A stretch of DNA of 64,000 nt from Gammaproteobacteria bacterium (GCA_016874235.1 VGUJ01000001.1:124001-188000), one strand, 5' to 3'; shown: positions 36,087-45,359, counted from the stretch's first letter. Made by a program: numbers and translations. Notes: generated by a model not told the origin, from the sequence alone.

Positions 36087-37922
36087 TCAATCCTTCGGCA
36101 TTCGGTGTAGCCCGACGATCAGAGTGCCGGGGCCGCCGTGGACGCCGATCGCAGGGCCCATGTCGGTCAAAGCGCAAAACTCGACGCTGCCCTTCGGATA
36201 CTTGGCGATCAGCTCGTCGGCTAGTAACCGACCTTCCTCTTGGCGATCGCCATGACCCACCAGGATACGCACGGTTTCTTTCGCGGGGTCGACGCGGTAA
36301 CGGCGCACCACGAATCGTGCGAAGCGACTGCGTAACTTCAATGGTCCGAACAGCCCACCCCCTGCGCTGATGCGACCGTCAGGCCAGGTACGCAAAATCA
36401 CATTGAGTCCTAACAGCCGAGCCACTTTGCCGACGATGGCTGGAACACGTCCGCCGCGAACGGCGAAATCGATACTTCCGAGAAGGGCGAATGTTTGTGT
36501 GTTGTCCATCGCTGTTTGAGCTACGACGACAACAGCTGGCGCGTCGACACCTTTGGAGGCAGCTTCAGCCGCTGCAATCGCGACGAGGCCTTGGCCGACC
36601 GAGGCATTTCTACTGTCGAGCGCCGAGACAGGCTTCCCTTCGGTGGCGACACGCTGCGCGGCCTTGGTGGCTGCATCCCACGTTCCGCTGTGACGAGAAG
36701 TGAGATTGACTGAAACAACGGCGTCGTAATGCGAAGCGAGGAACTCGAACATTCGACGAAAATCACCCGGCGGCGGTTGTGACGTTTTGGGATGTTCCGG
36801 ATTGGTGACGAGTTCGCGATAGAACTCGGCCGGCGTCATGCTGACCTTGTCGAGATAAGAGTGCGTGGCGAAATGGATACGCACTGGAACGATATGGATG
36901 CCAAGGCGTTCGACGAACTCTTCCGGCACGTCTGCACCCGAGTCGACGACGACGGCTACGCGTTGGGTACGGCGATGATGTGCAGCGCTTTGCTGCATAC
37001 GCATGTCATCAGCCTTTTGGCCGCTGAGCTCGCCAAACCCCTCGGCGATCCGAAAGATGCTTTCCGGATCGTCGACGTGAACATGGATCTTGGCTTTCCG
37101 CTTGCTCCCGCTCACCACGAGGCTTGCGCCGGAGGCCGAGAGCGTCTCACGCAGGAGCCTCAGGTCGATGTCTTCGCCCGTCTTGGCGGTGACGAGGCAC
37201 TCGGTACAGTATCGATAATCTTGATCGATCGATGGCGCTGCTGAACCGGCCATGAGCTCATCTCCGACGTGCAGGGGCGCGACGACGGTACCAAGCTCGC
37301 CTGTGTCGAGGAATCGGCGCATACCCTCGAGTACCTCGACGAAGCCGAGTGCACCGGCATCGACGACATTCGCTGCGCGCAGTTCCTCGAGCTGATTACG
37401 TGTGGCTTCGAGCGCTTCGTTCACTCGTGTGAGGGAGTGGGTGAACAAGCTATGAAAATCAGGTGAACGAGCAGCCTGCGCTTCGGCCGCATCAGCGAAC
37501 TCTCTTAACACAGTAAGAATCGTGCCCTCGCGCGGTTGCGATAGGGCTTCTTTGGCGTAGCTGGCACCCTTTCGCAAGGCGAGCACGAACTCTCCGATAC
37601 TGAGACGGGCGAGGTGACCTGCACCATCGCCAAGTCCAAGTAGGAACTGCGCGAGGATCGCTCCTGAGTTGCCGCGCGCGCCATCGAGCGCCGCATCGGC
37701 AGCACGAACCAACATGCTCCCAGCGTGAGGCTCCGGAGACCGATTAAGCGAAGCAAGCACCGCGGATAAGGTCAGCGACATATTGGTTCCCGTATCGCCG
37801 TCGGGTACCGGGAATACATTGATCTTGTTGATATGATCCGTTTTCTCGAACAAACGGTAGATTCCGGCGCGTAGCAGGTTCGCGAGCTGCAATCCGTCGA
37901 GTTCGACGAGCTCATTTTTCAT
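36087..37922 (-). CDS. Fatty acid kinase fusion: DAK2/FakA domain plus DegV/FakB domain
   Basis: A 611-residue protein. Residues about 1-205 form a DhaL/Dak2 kinase domain with NVFPVPDGDTGTNMSLT (Mg-ATP aspartates) and DGARGNSGAILAQFL. The FakA middle domain follows, keeping a Cys in YCTECLV and a His pair in IHVHVDD, like the FakA zinc site. From about 322 a DegV lipid-binding domain begins (VAVVVDSGADVP, TSQPPPGDF, NLTSRHSGTWDAA). In Firmicutes FakA and FakB are separate; together they phosphorylate fatty acids for phospholipid synthesis. Here FakA's own C-terminal domain appears replaced by FakB. The ATG overlaps the gspB stop by 4 nt. Confidence 0.9.
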   Translation of the reverse strand: MKNELVELDGLQLANLLRAGIYRLFEKTDHINKINVFPVPDGDTGTNMSLTLSAVLASLNRSPEPHAGSMLVRAADAALDGARGNSGAILAQFLLGLGDGAGHLARLSIGEFVLALRKGASYAKEALSQPREGTILTVLREFADAAEAQAARSPDFHSLFTHSLTRVNEALEATRNQLEELRAANVVDAGALGFVEVLEGMRRFLDTGELGTVVAPLHVGDELMAGSAAPSIDQDYRYCTECLVTAKTGEDIDLRLLRETLSASGASLVVSGSKRKAKIHVHVDDPESIFRIAEGFGELSGQKADDMRMQQSAAHHRRTQRVAVVVDSGADVPEEFVERLGIHIVPVRIHFATHSYLDKVSMTPAEFYRELVTNPEHPKTSQPPPGDFRRMFEFLASHYDAVVSVNLTSRHSGTWDAATKAAQRVATEGKPVSALDSRNASVGQGLVAIAAAEAASKGVDAPAVVVVAQTAMDNTQTFALLGSIDFAVRGGRVPAIVGKVARLLGLNVILRTWPDGRISAGGGLFGPLKLRSRFARFVVRRYRVDPAKETVRILVGHGDRQEEGRLLADELIAKYPKGSVEFCALTDMGPAIGVHGGPGTLIVGLHRMPKD

Positions 37923-38482
37923 TGAAGATTAACGGCGAAGCCGTTGCTACCAAATCTCAGAACGACTCCTTCAGGAGTAATACGCTCCAAGACAAGGCCT
38001 TCTTTAGACGATTCGCCTTCCCTGAGTCGTTGACCGTTCAGGAGTACGAAGCGCATTGAGGGATTGGCGTCGTAGACATGCATGTTCAAATCGACAGGCG
38101 GCAGACTGGTGCCGCGCGCGAGAAGATCGTCACGCGTGATCAGACTGTCTGATTTGGGTGGTGTGACGGAGTCGATCGCAACAGGTGTCATCGAGGTTTT
38201 AGACGGGCGTGTCTGCGGCAACTCGGGTATCGAAGCCTCGAGGGGGGTCGGCGTACTCGTCGCGGGTGAGGGCGCGATCGCTACTTCGGTGTCAGCCGAT
38301 GGCGTTCTTAACAGTAGGAGGGCTGCGATCAACAGGTTGATCGCCAGAAGTGCGATCAGCACGACGGCCCAGACGGGCAACCGTGGCTGCTCTGCCACGA
38401 TCCGGTGTGAGAAAACGGCCGGATGGCCCTGCCGCAGTCTCGAATTCTCTGATTTTCGCAGCGCGTCGAGAATGAAAGACAT
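37919..38482 (-). CDS. gspB: GspB-like type II secretion accessory protein
   Basis: A 187-residue inner-membrane protein starting MSFILDALRKSENSRLRQG, the hallmark of GspB/ExeB. A single membrane helix (about 36-58), a Pro/Thr/Ser-rich periplasmic linker and a C-terminal T2SSB domain (DLNMHVYDANPSMRFVLLNG) follow. GspA/GspB pairs help insert the secretin through peptidoglycan, but no gspA or other gsp gene is in view; the upstream neighbour runs the opposite way. It overlaps the FakA-FakB fusion start by 4 nt, an unexpected pairing. Confidence 0.9.
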   Translation of the reverse strand: MSFILDALRKSENSRLRQGHPAVFSHRIVAEQPRLPVWAVVLIALLAINLLIAALLLLRTPSADTEVAIAPSPATSTPTPLEASIPELPQTRPSKTSMTPVAIDSVTPPKSDSLITRDDLLARGTSLPPVDLNMHVYDANPSMRFVLLNGQRLREGESSKEGLVLERITPEGVVLRFGSNGFAVNLQ

Positions 38483-38572
38483 GATGAATTATCCCGCCGA
38501 AGTCGACGGAAGTCCCCCGTTTTTCCGAAGTATTGCACGGTCGGGACCCCGACGGGCATAGTCCCGGCCATC

Positions 38573-39343
38573 GTGCACGGACCTTGGCAGCCGCAGTCTA
38601 TCTTTAACCTTCAGTCAGGCACTCTGTCATCCCGTGTCGCGGGTGTGACGTTCTGGTTCGCACAGCTCAGTGATTTTGAAGACGCTCTGTCCAGTACGGC
38701 TGACATCATTTTGAGCTCCGATGAACGGGAGCGGGCAAGATGGATGTCCGCCGAGCCGAGTCGTATCGCCTATCTCACGTCCTGCGTGTTGCTACGACGC
38801 CTATTGAGTGCTCACCTCCGAATGGATCCGGCCGAGATTGAACTTGTGCGTGGCGAGCATGGGAAACCTAGGCTTGCTGACTCACTGGAGTTTCACCGTC
38901 TTCACTTCAATCTCAGCCACGGTGGCGACGCCTGGTTGTGTGGGGTTACGAGCGGTCGAGAAATCGGTGTTGATGTTGAAACTCGAACTCAGGTGCCCAG
39001 CGCTGCGCGTCTTGCGACGCGAGTGCTCTCGAGCGCCGAGCGCACGGCGCTGTCCGCGCTCAGCTCGTCCGACCAGGAAAAGAGCGATACGGCATTCCTG
39101 CGATGTTGGACGCGTAAAGAGGCGGTCCTCAAGGCAGCGGGAAGCGGTTTTTCCTGGGTCGCTCGTGAGATCGAAGTCGGCATCGAGACGGATTTTCGTC
39201 GTACACCCCTTCCGCAGAGGCCCGGATGGGAAGCCGGTGTTTGGTCGATGGCGTTACCCACACCCGGAGTAGCCGCTGCTGCAGTGATCGGATCCGGGGC
39301 GATTGTCCAGCCCTCTTGGACTACGTCACGGCTCGTCCCATGA
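38573..39343 (+). CDS. 4'-phosphopantetheinyl transferase, Sfp type
   Basis: A 256-residue two-lobed PPTase that loads CoA-derived phosphopantetheine onto carrier proteins. Conserved segments: GEHGKPRL, FNLSHGGDAWLCGV, GVDVETR (magnesium Asp/Glu) and CWTRKEAVLKAAGSGF. GTG start at 38573, weakly supported; later starts are possible because the first 25 residues are not conserved. Its TGA overlaps the rhombosortase ATG (ATGA). No polyketide or peptide synthetase lies in the window, so its clients are elsewhere, possibly AcpP itself. Confidence 0.92.
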   Translation: MHGPWQPQSIFNLQSGTLSSRVAGVTFWFAQLSDFEDALSSTADIILSSDERERARWMSAEPSRIAYLTSCVLLRRLLSAHLRMDPAEIELVRGEHGKPRLADSLEFHRLHFNLSHGGDAWLCGVTSGREIGVDVETRTQVPSAARLATRVLSSAERTALSALSSSDQEKSDTAFLRCWTRKEAVLKAAGSGFSWVAREIEVGIETDFRRTPLPQRPGWEAGVWSMALPTPGVAAAAVIGSGAIVQPSWTTSRLVP

Positions 39344-39939
39344 CGCCGCAAAAAGTATTCTTTGATCGCGCTCTGATCATGTCAATCATCTTGGCGAGCT
39401 TGATCGTCGCTCTTGCGATCTCCGGAGATGTCACACGCGACACTCTCCAGTGGACCCGCTCAGGCGTGAAGCACGGTGAATGGTGGCGGGTCATCACGGC
39501 ACATGTTGTTCATCTCAATCTCTTCCACGCGATGCTTAACGCCGTCGTGCTGATCTTGCTCGCCGCGCTGTTTGGTCGCGTCTTTACGCTTGCTCGCCAT
39601 GGAGTTCACGCCATCATTGGAATTCTATTCATTGATGCAGGACTGATCTGGCTGGGTAACCTCGAGTGGTACGTCGGATTGTCAGGGCTGTTGCATGCCT
39701 TGGCCGCCGCATCGGTCGTTCGCCTCATCGTCGATCGTCATGATCGAGTGGCGTGGGGCGTCGCGATGTTCGGTCTCGGAAAGATTGTGTATGAAAATAC
39801 GGTCGGGCCGATGCCGTTTTCCGGCCGCGAGACCTCAGTGGTGACTGACGTCCACCTCTTCGGTGTAGTGATCGGGATGGCACTCGGACTCATCCCGACT
39901 CGACATCGTTCGTCTGGGCCGCTTACCGACGTCGCTTGA
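39340..39939 (+). CDS. rrtA: Rhombosortase (rhomboid-family intramembrane serine protease)
   Basis: A 199-residue, six-helix rhomboid. The early HGEWWRVITAHVVHLNLFHAMLN carries the oxyanion His/Asn region (quoted in part: HVVHLNLFHAMLN). The nucleophile Ser lies in YVGLSGLLHA and the catalytic His in TDVHLFGVVIG. This compact form matches rhombosortases, which cut GlyGly-CTERM tails and pass proteins to type II secretion. No GlyGly-CTERM substrate is seen in this window. The ATG overlaps the PPTase stop; its 3' end overlaps the converging dinB by 17 nt. Proximity to gspB fits a secretion link. Confidence 0.85.
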   Translation: MTPQKVFFDRALIMSIILASLIVALAISGDVTRDTLQWTRSGVKHGEWWRVITAHVVHLNLFHAMLNAVVLILLAALFGRVFTLARHGVHAIIGILFIDAGLIWLGNLEWYVGLSGLLHALAAASVVRLIVDRHDRVAWGVAMFGLGKIVYENTVGPMPFSGRETSVVTDVHLFGVVIGMALGLIPTRHRSSGPLTDVA

Positions 39940-41101
39940 GAATGCTCGCCCGAGATACGGCCGTGCCGCCGAATTTTCCACGAATCGCATCGAGGGTTGC
40001 ATCGAGTTTCTCGTTTTGCTGACGCGTGGGTTCCGCGAAAAGATCCGTCTGGACCTTGCCATCGAAATCCGAGCTTGAGACGCCGAGCAGTCGAATGCGG
40101 GGTCGCGGCTGCGTCGTCAGCCATGCCTCGAAAAGAGCCAGTGCGCGCCCCGAGATCACGCGACTCTCGAAGCTTGGAGTGATCAGCGTGCACTGGCGGG
40201 TCAGTGTCGTGAAGTCATGCAATCGCACCTTGATGCCGATGCATGAGGCCTTCAAATCTTTAGCCCGTAGTCGCGCGGCCACCTTGTCGGCAAGTGCGGA
40301 CAGCTCGGTTTTCATCAGACCGACATCGCGCAAGTCTTCGCTGAACGTGCACTCGTTGCTGACCGACTTTTCGTCGTGATCGGGTTCGACCTCCCGATCG
40401 TCGAGCCCTGAGGCGCGATCGCGCCAACTTTGCCAATGTCTTCCGAACAAGGATCGGAGTTTCTCGTCCTCCGCTCGTCTCAGCGCGCCGAGCGTCGAGA
40501 GTCCAGATGCGAAGACGCGGTCACCGAGCTTGCGTCCGAGCCCGGGCAAGCGATTAACGGGGAGCGGATCGAGAATCTCGTGGATTCGTTCCTTCGGGAC
40601 GACCGTCAGGCCGTCGGGCTTGTGTAGATCGGAGGCGATTTTGGCGACGAGTTTGTTCGAGGCGACGCCGACCGACGCGGTGAGTGAGGTGATCTCGAGG
40701 ACACGTCGTTTAACATCCCGCGCGATGTGTAAGGCATCACCCTTGAGTGTGCGACTGCCGGTGACGTCGAGATAAGCCTCGTCCAGCGAGAGCCCCTCCA
40801 CGAGGGGCGTGAATTCGTGAAACACCGAGAACACCTGAGCGGATACTTCGGCGTATCGGGCCATGCGTGGACGCACACACACGGCTTCGGGACACAGCGC
40901 CAACGCCCGCCGAATCGGCATGGCTGAACGCACCCCGAACCTGCGCACCTCATAACTCGCCGCAGCGACGACGCCGCGTCCGCTCACGCCACCGACGATG
41001 AGCGGCTTGCCGCGAAGCTCCGGATGATCGCGTTGCTCGACGGACGCGTAGAACGCATCCATATCGACATGGAGGATCGCGCGATCGCCGTCCGCGCTCA
41101 C
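39923..41101 (-). CDS. dinB: DNA polymerase IV (Y family)
   Basis: A 392-residue translesion polymerase. The palm has ILHVDMDAFYASVEQRDHP and SLDEAYLDVT, with the catalytic Asp/Asp-Glu set; KLVAKIASDLHKPDG and LPVNRLPGLGRKLGDRV follow, then the little-finger domain. The C-terminus lacks an obvious QLxLF beta-clamp motif, though VQTDLFAEP may serve. Overlaps the fadE-type gene upstream by 4 nt, an odd operon partner. Its end overlaps the converging rhombosortase gene. Likely SOS-regulated, but no clear LexA box was seen. Confidence 0.95.
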   Translation of the reverse strand: MSADGDRAILHVDMDAFYASVEQRDHPELRGKPLIVGGVSGRGVVAAASYEVRRFGVRSAMPIRRALALCPEAVCVRPRMARYAEVSAQVFSVFHEFTPLVEGLSLDEAYLDVTGSRTLKGDALHIARDVKRRVLEITSLTASVGVASNKLVAKIASDLHKPDGLTVVPKERIHEILDPLPVNRLPGLGRKLGDRVFASGLSTLGALRRAEDEKLRSLFGRHWQSWRDRASGLDDREVEPDHDEKSVSNECTFSEDLRDVGLMKTELSALADKVAARLRAKDLKASCIGIKVRLHDFTTLTRQCTLITPSFESRVISGRALALFEAWLTTQPRPRIRLLGVSSSDFDGKVQTDLFAEPTRQQNEKLDATLDAIRGKFGGTAVSRASILKRRR

Positions 41102-43644
41102 ACGAACAGTTCGGCTTGTTCCTGAGTCGCCAAATCGATGCGGGGGCGCGGCTTGCCGTGAGTGCCGAGCTCATGAGGCGCGAAGTCATCAACGTTGATG
41201 AGCTCCATGACCTTGCGATCGTAGGCTCTCAGCCACGCTGCCTCTTCAGTCGAGAGTAGTCCAGTGCTCTCACCCTCGTCGATTTGACCCGGCAGATCGA
41301 GTGCGGTGATGCGCCCTGTTTTGACACCCTCGACACGCAGTCGCTTCTCGAGGGCTTCGGCGCGTTCGGCCATCTCTAAGACCTCTTGCAGCAAGCCGAG
41401 CGCATTACCGGGTTCGATACGGCGGTAGACCGGGTAGCAGAGGCGGTCTCGCACATCGGTAGGTCCGAGTACGAGCTCGGAGAGTTTGCGACCGAGTCGG
41501 TCATCAGGCGCGGAGTACTGCAGACCTCTTGGGAAAATCATCAGGCGCATCACCCCTGCCAGGAAGCGGTTTGGGAAGTTGCGAAGGAACCCGTGCAACT
41601 GCTCTTGAGCCTTATAAAGGAGGTTGCGACAGGCCCACTCCACGAGCGGAAAATCCTCGGGGCGACGACCCTGATTCTCGTAATGCTTGAGAACCATCGA
41701 GGCGAGATACATGCAGGAAAGTACATCACCCAGTCTCGCAGACAAGTTTTCCTTCTTTTTGAGGTAACCACCGAGGCTCAACATCGCCACATCCACGGCG
41801 AAAGCGAAGCTCGCTGAAAATCGCACGATATGTTGGTAGTAACGCGCGACGGAGCCCTCGACGGGCACTGCAGTGAAGCGAGCGTTCGTCATGGCCATCA
41901 CGAGGGAGCGTACCGCGTTGCTCAAGGTGAATCCGACATGTCCAAACAAGGCACTATCGAAATCTTTGACACCCTGGGCGCGGTTAGGGTTGCGGGCAGC
42001 TTCCATTTCTTTGAGCACAAACGGATGACAGCGGATCGCGCCTTGACCGAATATGATGAGGCTGCGAGTCAGGATATTTGCGCCCTCGACCGTGATGGCA
42101 ACGGGCACGACCTGATAGCCGCGACCGAGGTAATTGCGAGGGCCGAGGCAGATCCCCTTGCCGCCATGAATGTCCATGGCGTCGTTGGCGATCTGTCGGC
42201 CCATTTCAGTCACGTGATACTTCAGCATCGCCGACGGCACGGATGGGCGCTCGCCGCCGTCGATGGCGCCCGCCGTTACCGAACGCGCTGCGTCCATGGT
42301 GTAGGTGAGCCCCACCATCTTGGCGAGCACGCTCTCGACACCTTCAAACTTGCCGACGGGCATGTTGAATTGCCGACGAATGCGTGCGTACGCACCGGTT
42401 GCGAAGACGGCCGCCTTGCCGCCACCGGTGCCACTTGAGGGCAGCGAAATACAGCGCCCGACGGAAAGTTGCTCGACGAGCATCCGCCAGCCTTGGCCCG
42501 CCATCTTCGGACCGCCGATGATGTAGTCGAGTGGAACGAACACATCCGTGCCTTTGATGGGGCCGTTCTGGAAAGGTACATTGAGCGGGAAGTGACGACG
42601 TCCGATGCTGATGCCCAGGGTTTCTCGCGGAATAAGCGCACAGGTGATGCCGATATCCGTCGTATTTCCAAGCAGACGTTCGGGATCAAACATTCGGAAG
42701 GCCAAGCCGACCACCGTGGCGACGGGTGCGAGCGTGATGTAACGCTTTGAAAAATTGAGTCTCAGACCAATGATTTCACGGCCCTGCCACATCCCTCGGC
42801 ATACGACGCCTGAGTCTGGGAGCGAGGCGGCATCGGAACCCGCACGCGGTCCCGTCAGTGCAAAACAGGGGATATCTTCGCCGCTTGCGAGCCGCGGCAA
42901 GTAATAGTTTTTTTGCTCATCGGTGCCGTAGTGCTGAAGGAGTTCGCCCGGGCCGAGAGAGTTTGGTACGGCAACCGTCGATGATACGACCGCACTACGA
43001 CTCGAAAGTTTGGCGAGAACGCAGGAGTGCGCATAGGCGGAGAACTCTAGGCCGCCATATTTCTTTGCGATGATCATCGCGAAAAAGCCGTTTCGCTTAA
43101 GGAAGTCCCACACTTCGGGCGGCATGTCACCGCGACGATGTGTGATGTCGAAGTCGTCGATCATGCGACAGAGCTCCTCGCACGGGCCGTCGAGGAATAC
43201 CTGTTCTTCCGTGGTGAGCTTCGGAGCCTTCGCGCCGAGCAACTTCGACCAGTTCGGTTTGCCTGTGAAGAGTTCGCCGTCCCACCAGACCGTACCGGCT
43301 TCGAGCGCTTCGCGTTCGGTGGACGACATCGCCGGCAGCATTCGCCGGTAGATCTTCATAAACGGACGCGTCACCCACTTTTGACGCAGAGGCGCGATGT
43401 TGAGCAGTACGAGACCCACAAACAACAACCAAAGAAATCCTTTCCAAAGCCCTGCAGGTTCACCGATCGCTGAGTATGCGACGAGCAGCACACCGAAGGT
43501 GACGGTGTAGCTGAGCAAGCTCAGTCTCTTATATGCGAGATAGAGCAAGGCCGTGACGAAAAGGATCGCAATGACGCCGCCCTTGAGCGTCAGGGCCAGT
43601 CCCGTGAGGGCCAGCAAGGCGAGGGCAATGAGGATGTGGGTCAT
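41098..43644 (-). CDS. fadE: Membrane-anchored long acyl-CoA dehydrogenase FadE
   Basis: An 848-residue FadE, slightly longer than E. coli FadE. Three N-terminal hydrophobic helices (ALALLALTGLALTL, VIAILFVTALLYLAY, FLWLLFVGLVLLNIA) anchor it. The dehydrogenase core has FALTGPRAGSDAASLPD and HGGKGICLGPRNYLGRGYQ. A C-terminal DUF1974-like helical domain ends with LATQEQAELFV. It performs the first step of beta-oxidation at the inner membrane. The stop overlaps the dinB start (ATGA). Regulation by FadR is not evident from the short upstream region. Confidence 0.95.
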   Translation of the reverse strand: MTHILIALALLALTGLALTLKGGVIAILFVTALLYLAYKRLSLLSYTVTFGVLLVAYSAIGEPAGLWKGFLWLLFVGLVLLNIAPLRQKWVTRPFMKIYRRMLPAMSSTEREALEAGTVWWDGELFTGKPNWSKLLGAKAPKLTTEEQVFLDGPCEELCRMIDDFDITHRRGDMPPEVWDFLKRNGFFAMIIAKKYGGLEFSAYAHSCVLAKLSSRSAVVSSTVAVPNSLGPGELLQHYGTDEQKNYYLPRLASGEDIPCFALTGPRAGSDAASLPDSGVVCRGMWQGREIIGLRLNFSKRYITLAPVATVVGLAFRMFDPERLLGNTTDIGITCALIPRETLGISIGRRHFPLNVPFQNGPIKGTDVFVPLDYIIGGPKMAGQGWRMLVEQLSVGRCISLPSSGTGGGKAAVFATGAYARIRRQFNMPVGKFEGVESVLAKMVGLTYTMDAARSVTAGAIDGGERPSVPSAMLKYHVTEMGRQIANDAMDIHGGKGICLGPRNYLGRGYQVVPVAITVEGANILTRSLIIFGQGAIRCHPFVLKEMEAARNPNRAQGVKDFDSALFGHVGFTLSNAVRSLVMAMTNARFTAVPVEGSVARYYQHIVRFSASFAFAVDVAMLSLGGYLKKKENLSARLGDVLSCMYLASMVLKHYENQGRRPEDFPLVEWACRNLLYKAQEQLHGFLRNFPNRFLAGVMRLMIFPRGLQYSAPDDRLGRKLSELVLGPTDVRDRLCYPVYRRIEPGNALGLLQEVLEMAERAEALEKRLRVEGVKTGRITALDLPGQIDEGESTGLLSTEEAAWLRAYDRKVMELINVDDFAPHELGTHGKPRPRIDLATQEQAELFV

Positions 43645-43717
43645 ACATAGAAGACTACTGCATGCCCAATCCCTTTTTAAAGAGCGGCATCACGCCGCCT
43701 GATCTGAACCTCCGAGA

Positions 43718-44698
43718 TCAACCGAGGAGGTCTTTGACTCCGTCGCGCTCTTCCAGCAGTTCCTGGTGAGTGGCGTCCATGCGTTGACGACTGAATTCGT
43801 CGATGGCGAGGCCTTGAACGATGTCGTACTGACCCCCTCGACAGACGACGGGGTACGAATAAATGACGCCTTCGGGGATGCCGTAGCTGCCGTCGGAGGG
43901 GATGCCCATCGACACCCAGTCACCCTGAGCCGATCCGCGGAACCAGTCACGGATGTGATCGATGGCGGCAGAGCCGGCCGAGGCGGCCGAGGAGGCACCG
44001 CGTGCCTTGATGATGGCTGCGCCGCGTTGCTGGACGGTGGGGATGAAGGTTTTCTCGATCCATTCGGCATCGACGAGGCTGCGGGCGGGCTGGCCTTTGA
44101 CGAAGCAGTGGTCGATGTCGGGATACTGGGTCGCGGAGTGATTTCCCCAGATGATCATTTTTTGGATGTCGTTCACGTGACTGCCGGTCTTTTCGGCCAA
44201 CTGCGACAGGGCACGGTTGTGATCGAGGCGAGTCATTGCAGTAAAGCTTTGCGGCTTGAGCGACGGCGCGTTCTTCATGGCGATCAACGCGTTCGTATTG
44301 GCCGGATTACCGACCACGAGCACGCGGATGTCGCGGGCGGCCACTTCGTTAAGGGCCTTGCCTTGGGCTGAGAAAATTTGCGCATTGGCGAGCAGCAGGT
44401 CTTTGCGCTCCATGCCGGGGCCTCTCGGGCGAGCACCCACGAGCAAGGCGGCATGACAGTCCCTGAAGGCGACCCGCGCATCGTCGGTGGCAACCACCTT
44501 GTTGAGCGTGGGGAAGGCGCAGTCGTTGAGCTCCATCACGACGCCCTGCAGGGTGGGTAGCGCCGGCGTGATCTCGAGAAGGTGCAGGTTGACCGGTTGG
44601 TCGGAGCCCAGCATGGCGCCCGAAGCGACACGGAAAGCGAGGGCGTAGCCGATCTGGCCAGCGGCGCCGGTGATGGCGACATTCAAAGGCTGCTTCAT
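43718..44698 (-). CDS. mdh: Malate dehydrogenase (NAD, dimeric type)
   Basis: A 326-residue TCA-cycle enzyme of the cytosolic-like MDH group. [19 protein letters not shown] is the NAD fold, [15 protein letters not shown] is the mobile loop with substrate arginines, NPANTNALI follows, and the catalytic Asp and His are in TRLDHNRAL and [13 protein letters not shown]. Start at [14 protein letters not shown] (44698); upstream codons to 44857 cover a promoter-like AT-rich area and the 41-aa ORF leader, and are not coding on this strand. Transcribed alone and leftward. Confidence 0.96.
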   Translation of the reverse strand: MKQPLNVAITGAAGQIGYALAFRVASGAMLGSDQPVNLHLLEITPALPTLQGVVMELNDCAFPTLNKVVATDDARVAFRDCHAALLVGARPRGPGMERKDLLLANAQIFSAQGKALNEVAARDIRVLVVGNPANTNALIAMKNAPSLKPQSFTAMTRLDHNRALSQLAEKTGSHVNDIQKMIIWGNHSATQYPDIDHCFVKGQPARSLVDAEWIEKTFIPTVQQRGAAIIKARGASSAASAGSAAIDHIRDWFRGSAQGDWVSMGIPSDGSYGIPEGVIYSYPVVCRGGQYDIVQGLAIDEFSRQRMDATHQELLEERDGVKDLLG

Positions 44699-44798
44699 CT
44701 CGAGAGTCTCCGGGGAAACAAGATTATTTTCGCGCGCGGATTCTACGGTATCGCCCCCCGGGAGAGAGGACGATCCAGAAGCCCTCGACTTCGTTATG

Positions 44799-44820
44799 GT
44801 GTTGTAGTTATATAAAACAC
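44799..44820. promoter_or_regulatory. Palindromic operator, probably for the YtrA-type GntR regulator
   Basis: A 22-bp imperfect palindrome with arms GTGTT and AACAC (8 of 11 pairs match). It overlaps a probable -10 (TATATA at 44809-44814, with TCGACT about 18 nt upstream). It sits 28 nt before the GTG of the 41-aa ORF that heads the regulator/ABC operon. Autoregulation through such a site is common for YtrA-subfamily GntR proteins. Assignment rests on position and symmetry only. Confidence 0.5.
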
Positions 44821-44847
44821 TAGAAGGATAGTTCAGGAGAAAGTAAC

Positions 44848-44973
44848 GTGAGCACATGCCCTATCAATCAGATATCCCCGGATTTGGCCCCGACCGTCGC
44901 GGCCGCCTCGATTGCCGTTGCGCTGACCTTCAGTTTTTTCTGGAATCTGATCGAGGCTTCCGGCGCCCTTTAA
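44848..44973 (+). CDS. 41-residue single-helix membrane protein
   Basis: A short frame with GTG start, AGGAG 9 nt upstream, and a product beginning [17 protein letters not shown] followed by one hydrophobic helix ([18 protein letters not shown]) and a six-residue tail. It lies between the palindromic operator and the GntR gene, so it is the first gene of the operon. The good ribosome site and clean transmembrane profile argue for translation. I know no homologue. It may modulate the ABC transporter encoded two genes on. Confidence 0.55.
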   Translation: MSTCPINQISPDLAPTVAAASIAVALTFSFFWNLIEASGAL

Positions 44974-44999
44974 TCGACCGGATTCTCGGAGCGACGTGA

Positions 45000-45359
45000 A
45001 TGGACCCGCAATGGACCGATAACGCCCCGATCTATCGCCAACTCCGCGATCGCGTCGTGGCGATGATTCTCGAGGGCGTATTGAAGGAGGGGGACCCCCT
45101 GCCTTCCGTTCGTAACGTCGCGGCGGAGTTCCGGATCAATCCTCTGACCGTCCTCAAGGCCTACCAGGAGCTCGCCGACGAACAACTCGTCGAGAAGCGT
45201 CGAGGTCGCGGCATGTTCGTCAATGCCGGTGCTCGTGAGACGCTGCTTAAAGATGAGCGCGGACGATTCCTGCGTGACGAGTGGCCGCGCACTCGCGCCA
45301 CGATTGAGCGATTGGGCTTCACGGTGGACGAGCTGATGTCCACAGGAAAACAAAAATGA
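45000..45359 (+). CDS. GntR-family regulator, YtrA subfamily
   Basis: A 119-residue repressor with an N-terminal winged helix (APIYRQLRDRVVAMILEG, PLPSVRNVAAEFRINPLTVLKAYQ quoted in part) and only a short helical C-terminus, the mark of the YtrA subfamily. These regulators control the ABC transporter in their own operon. It overlaps the ATPase gene by 4 nt (ATGA) and likely binds the palindrome at 44799-44820. The inducer is unknown; relatives respond to cell-wall antibiotics or envelope stress. Confidence 0.92.
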   Translation: MDPQWTDNAPIYRQLRDRVVAMILEGVLKEGDPLPSVRNVAAEFRINPLTVLKAYQELADEQLVEKRRGRGMFVNAGARETLLKDERGRFLRDEWPRTRATIERLGFTVDELMSTGKQK

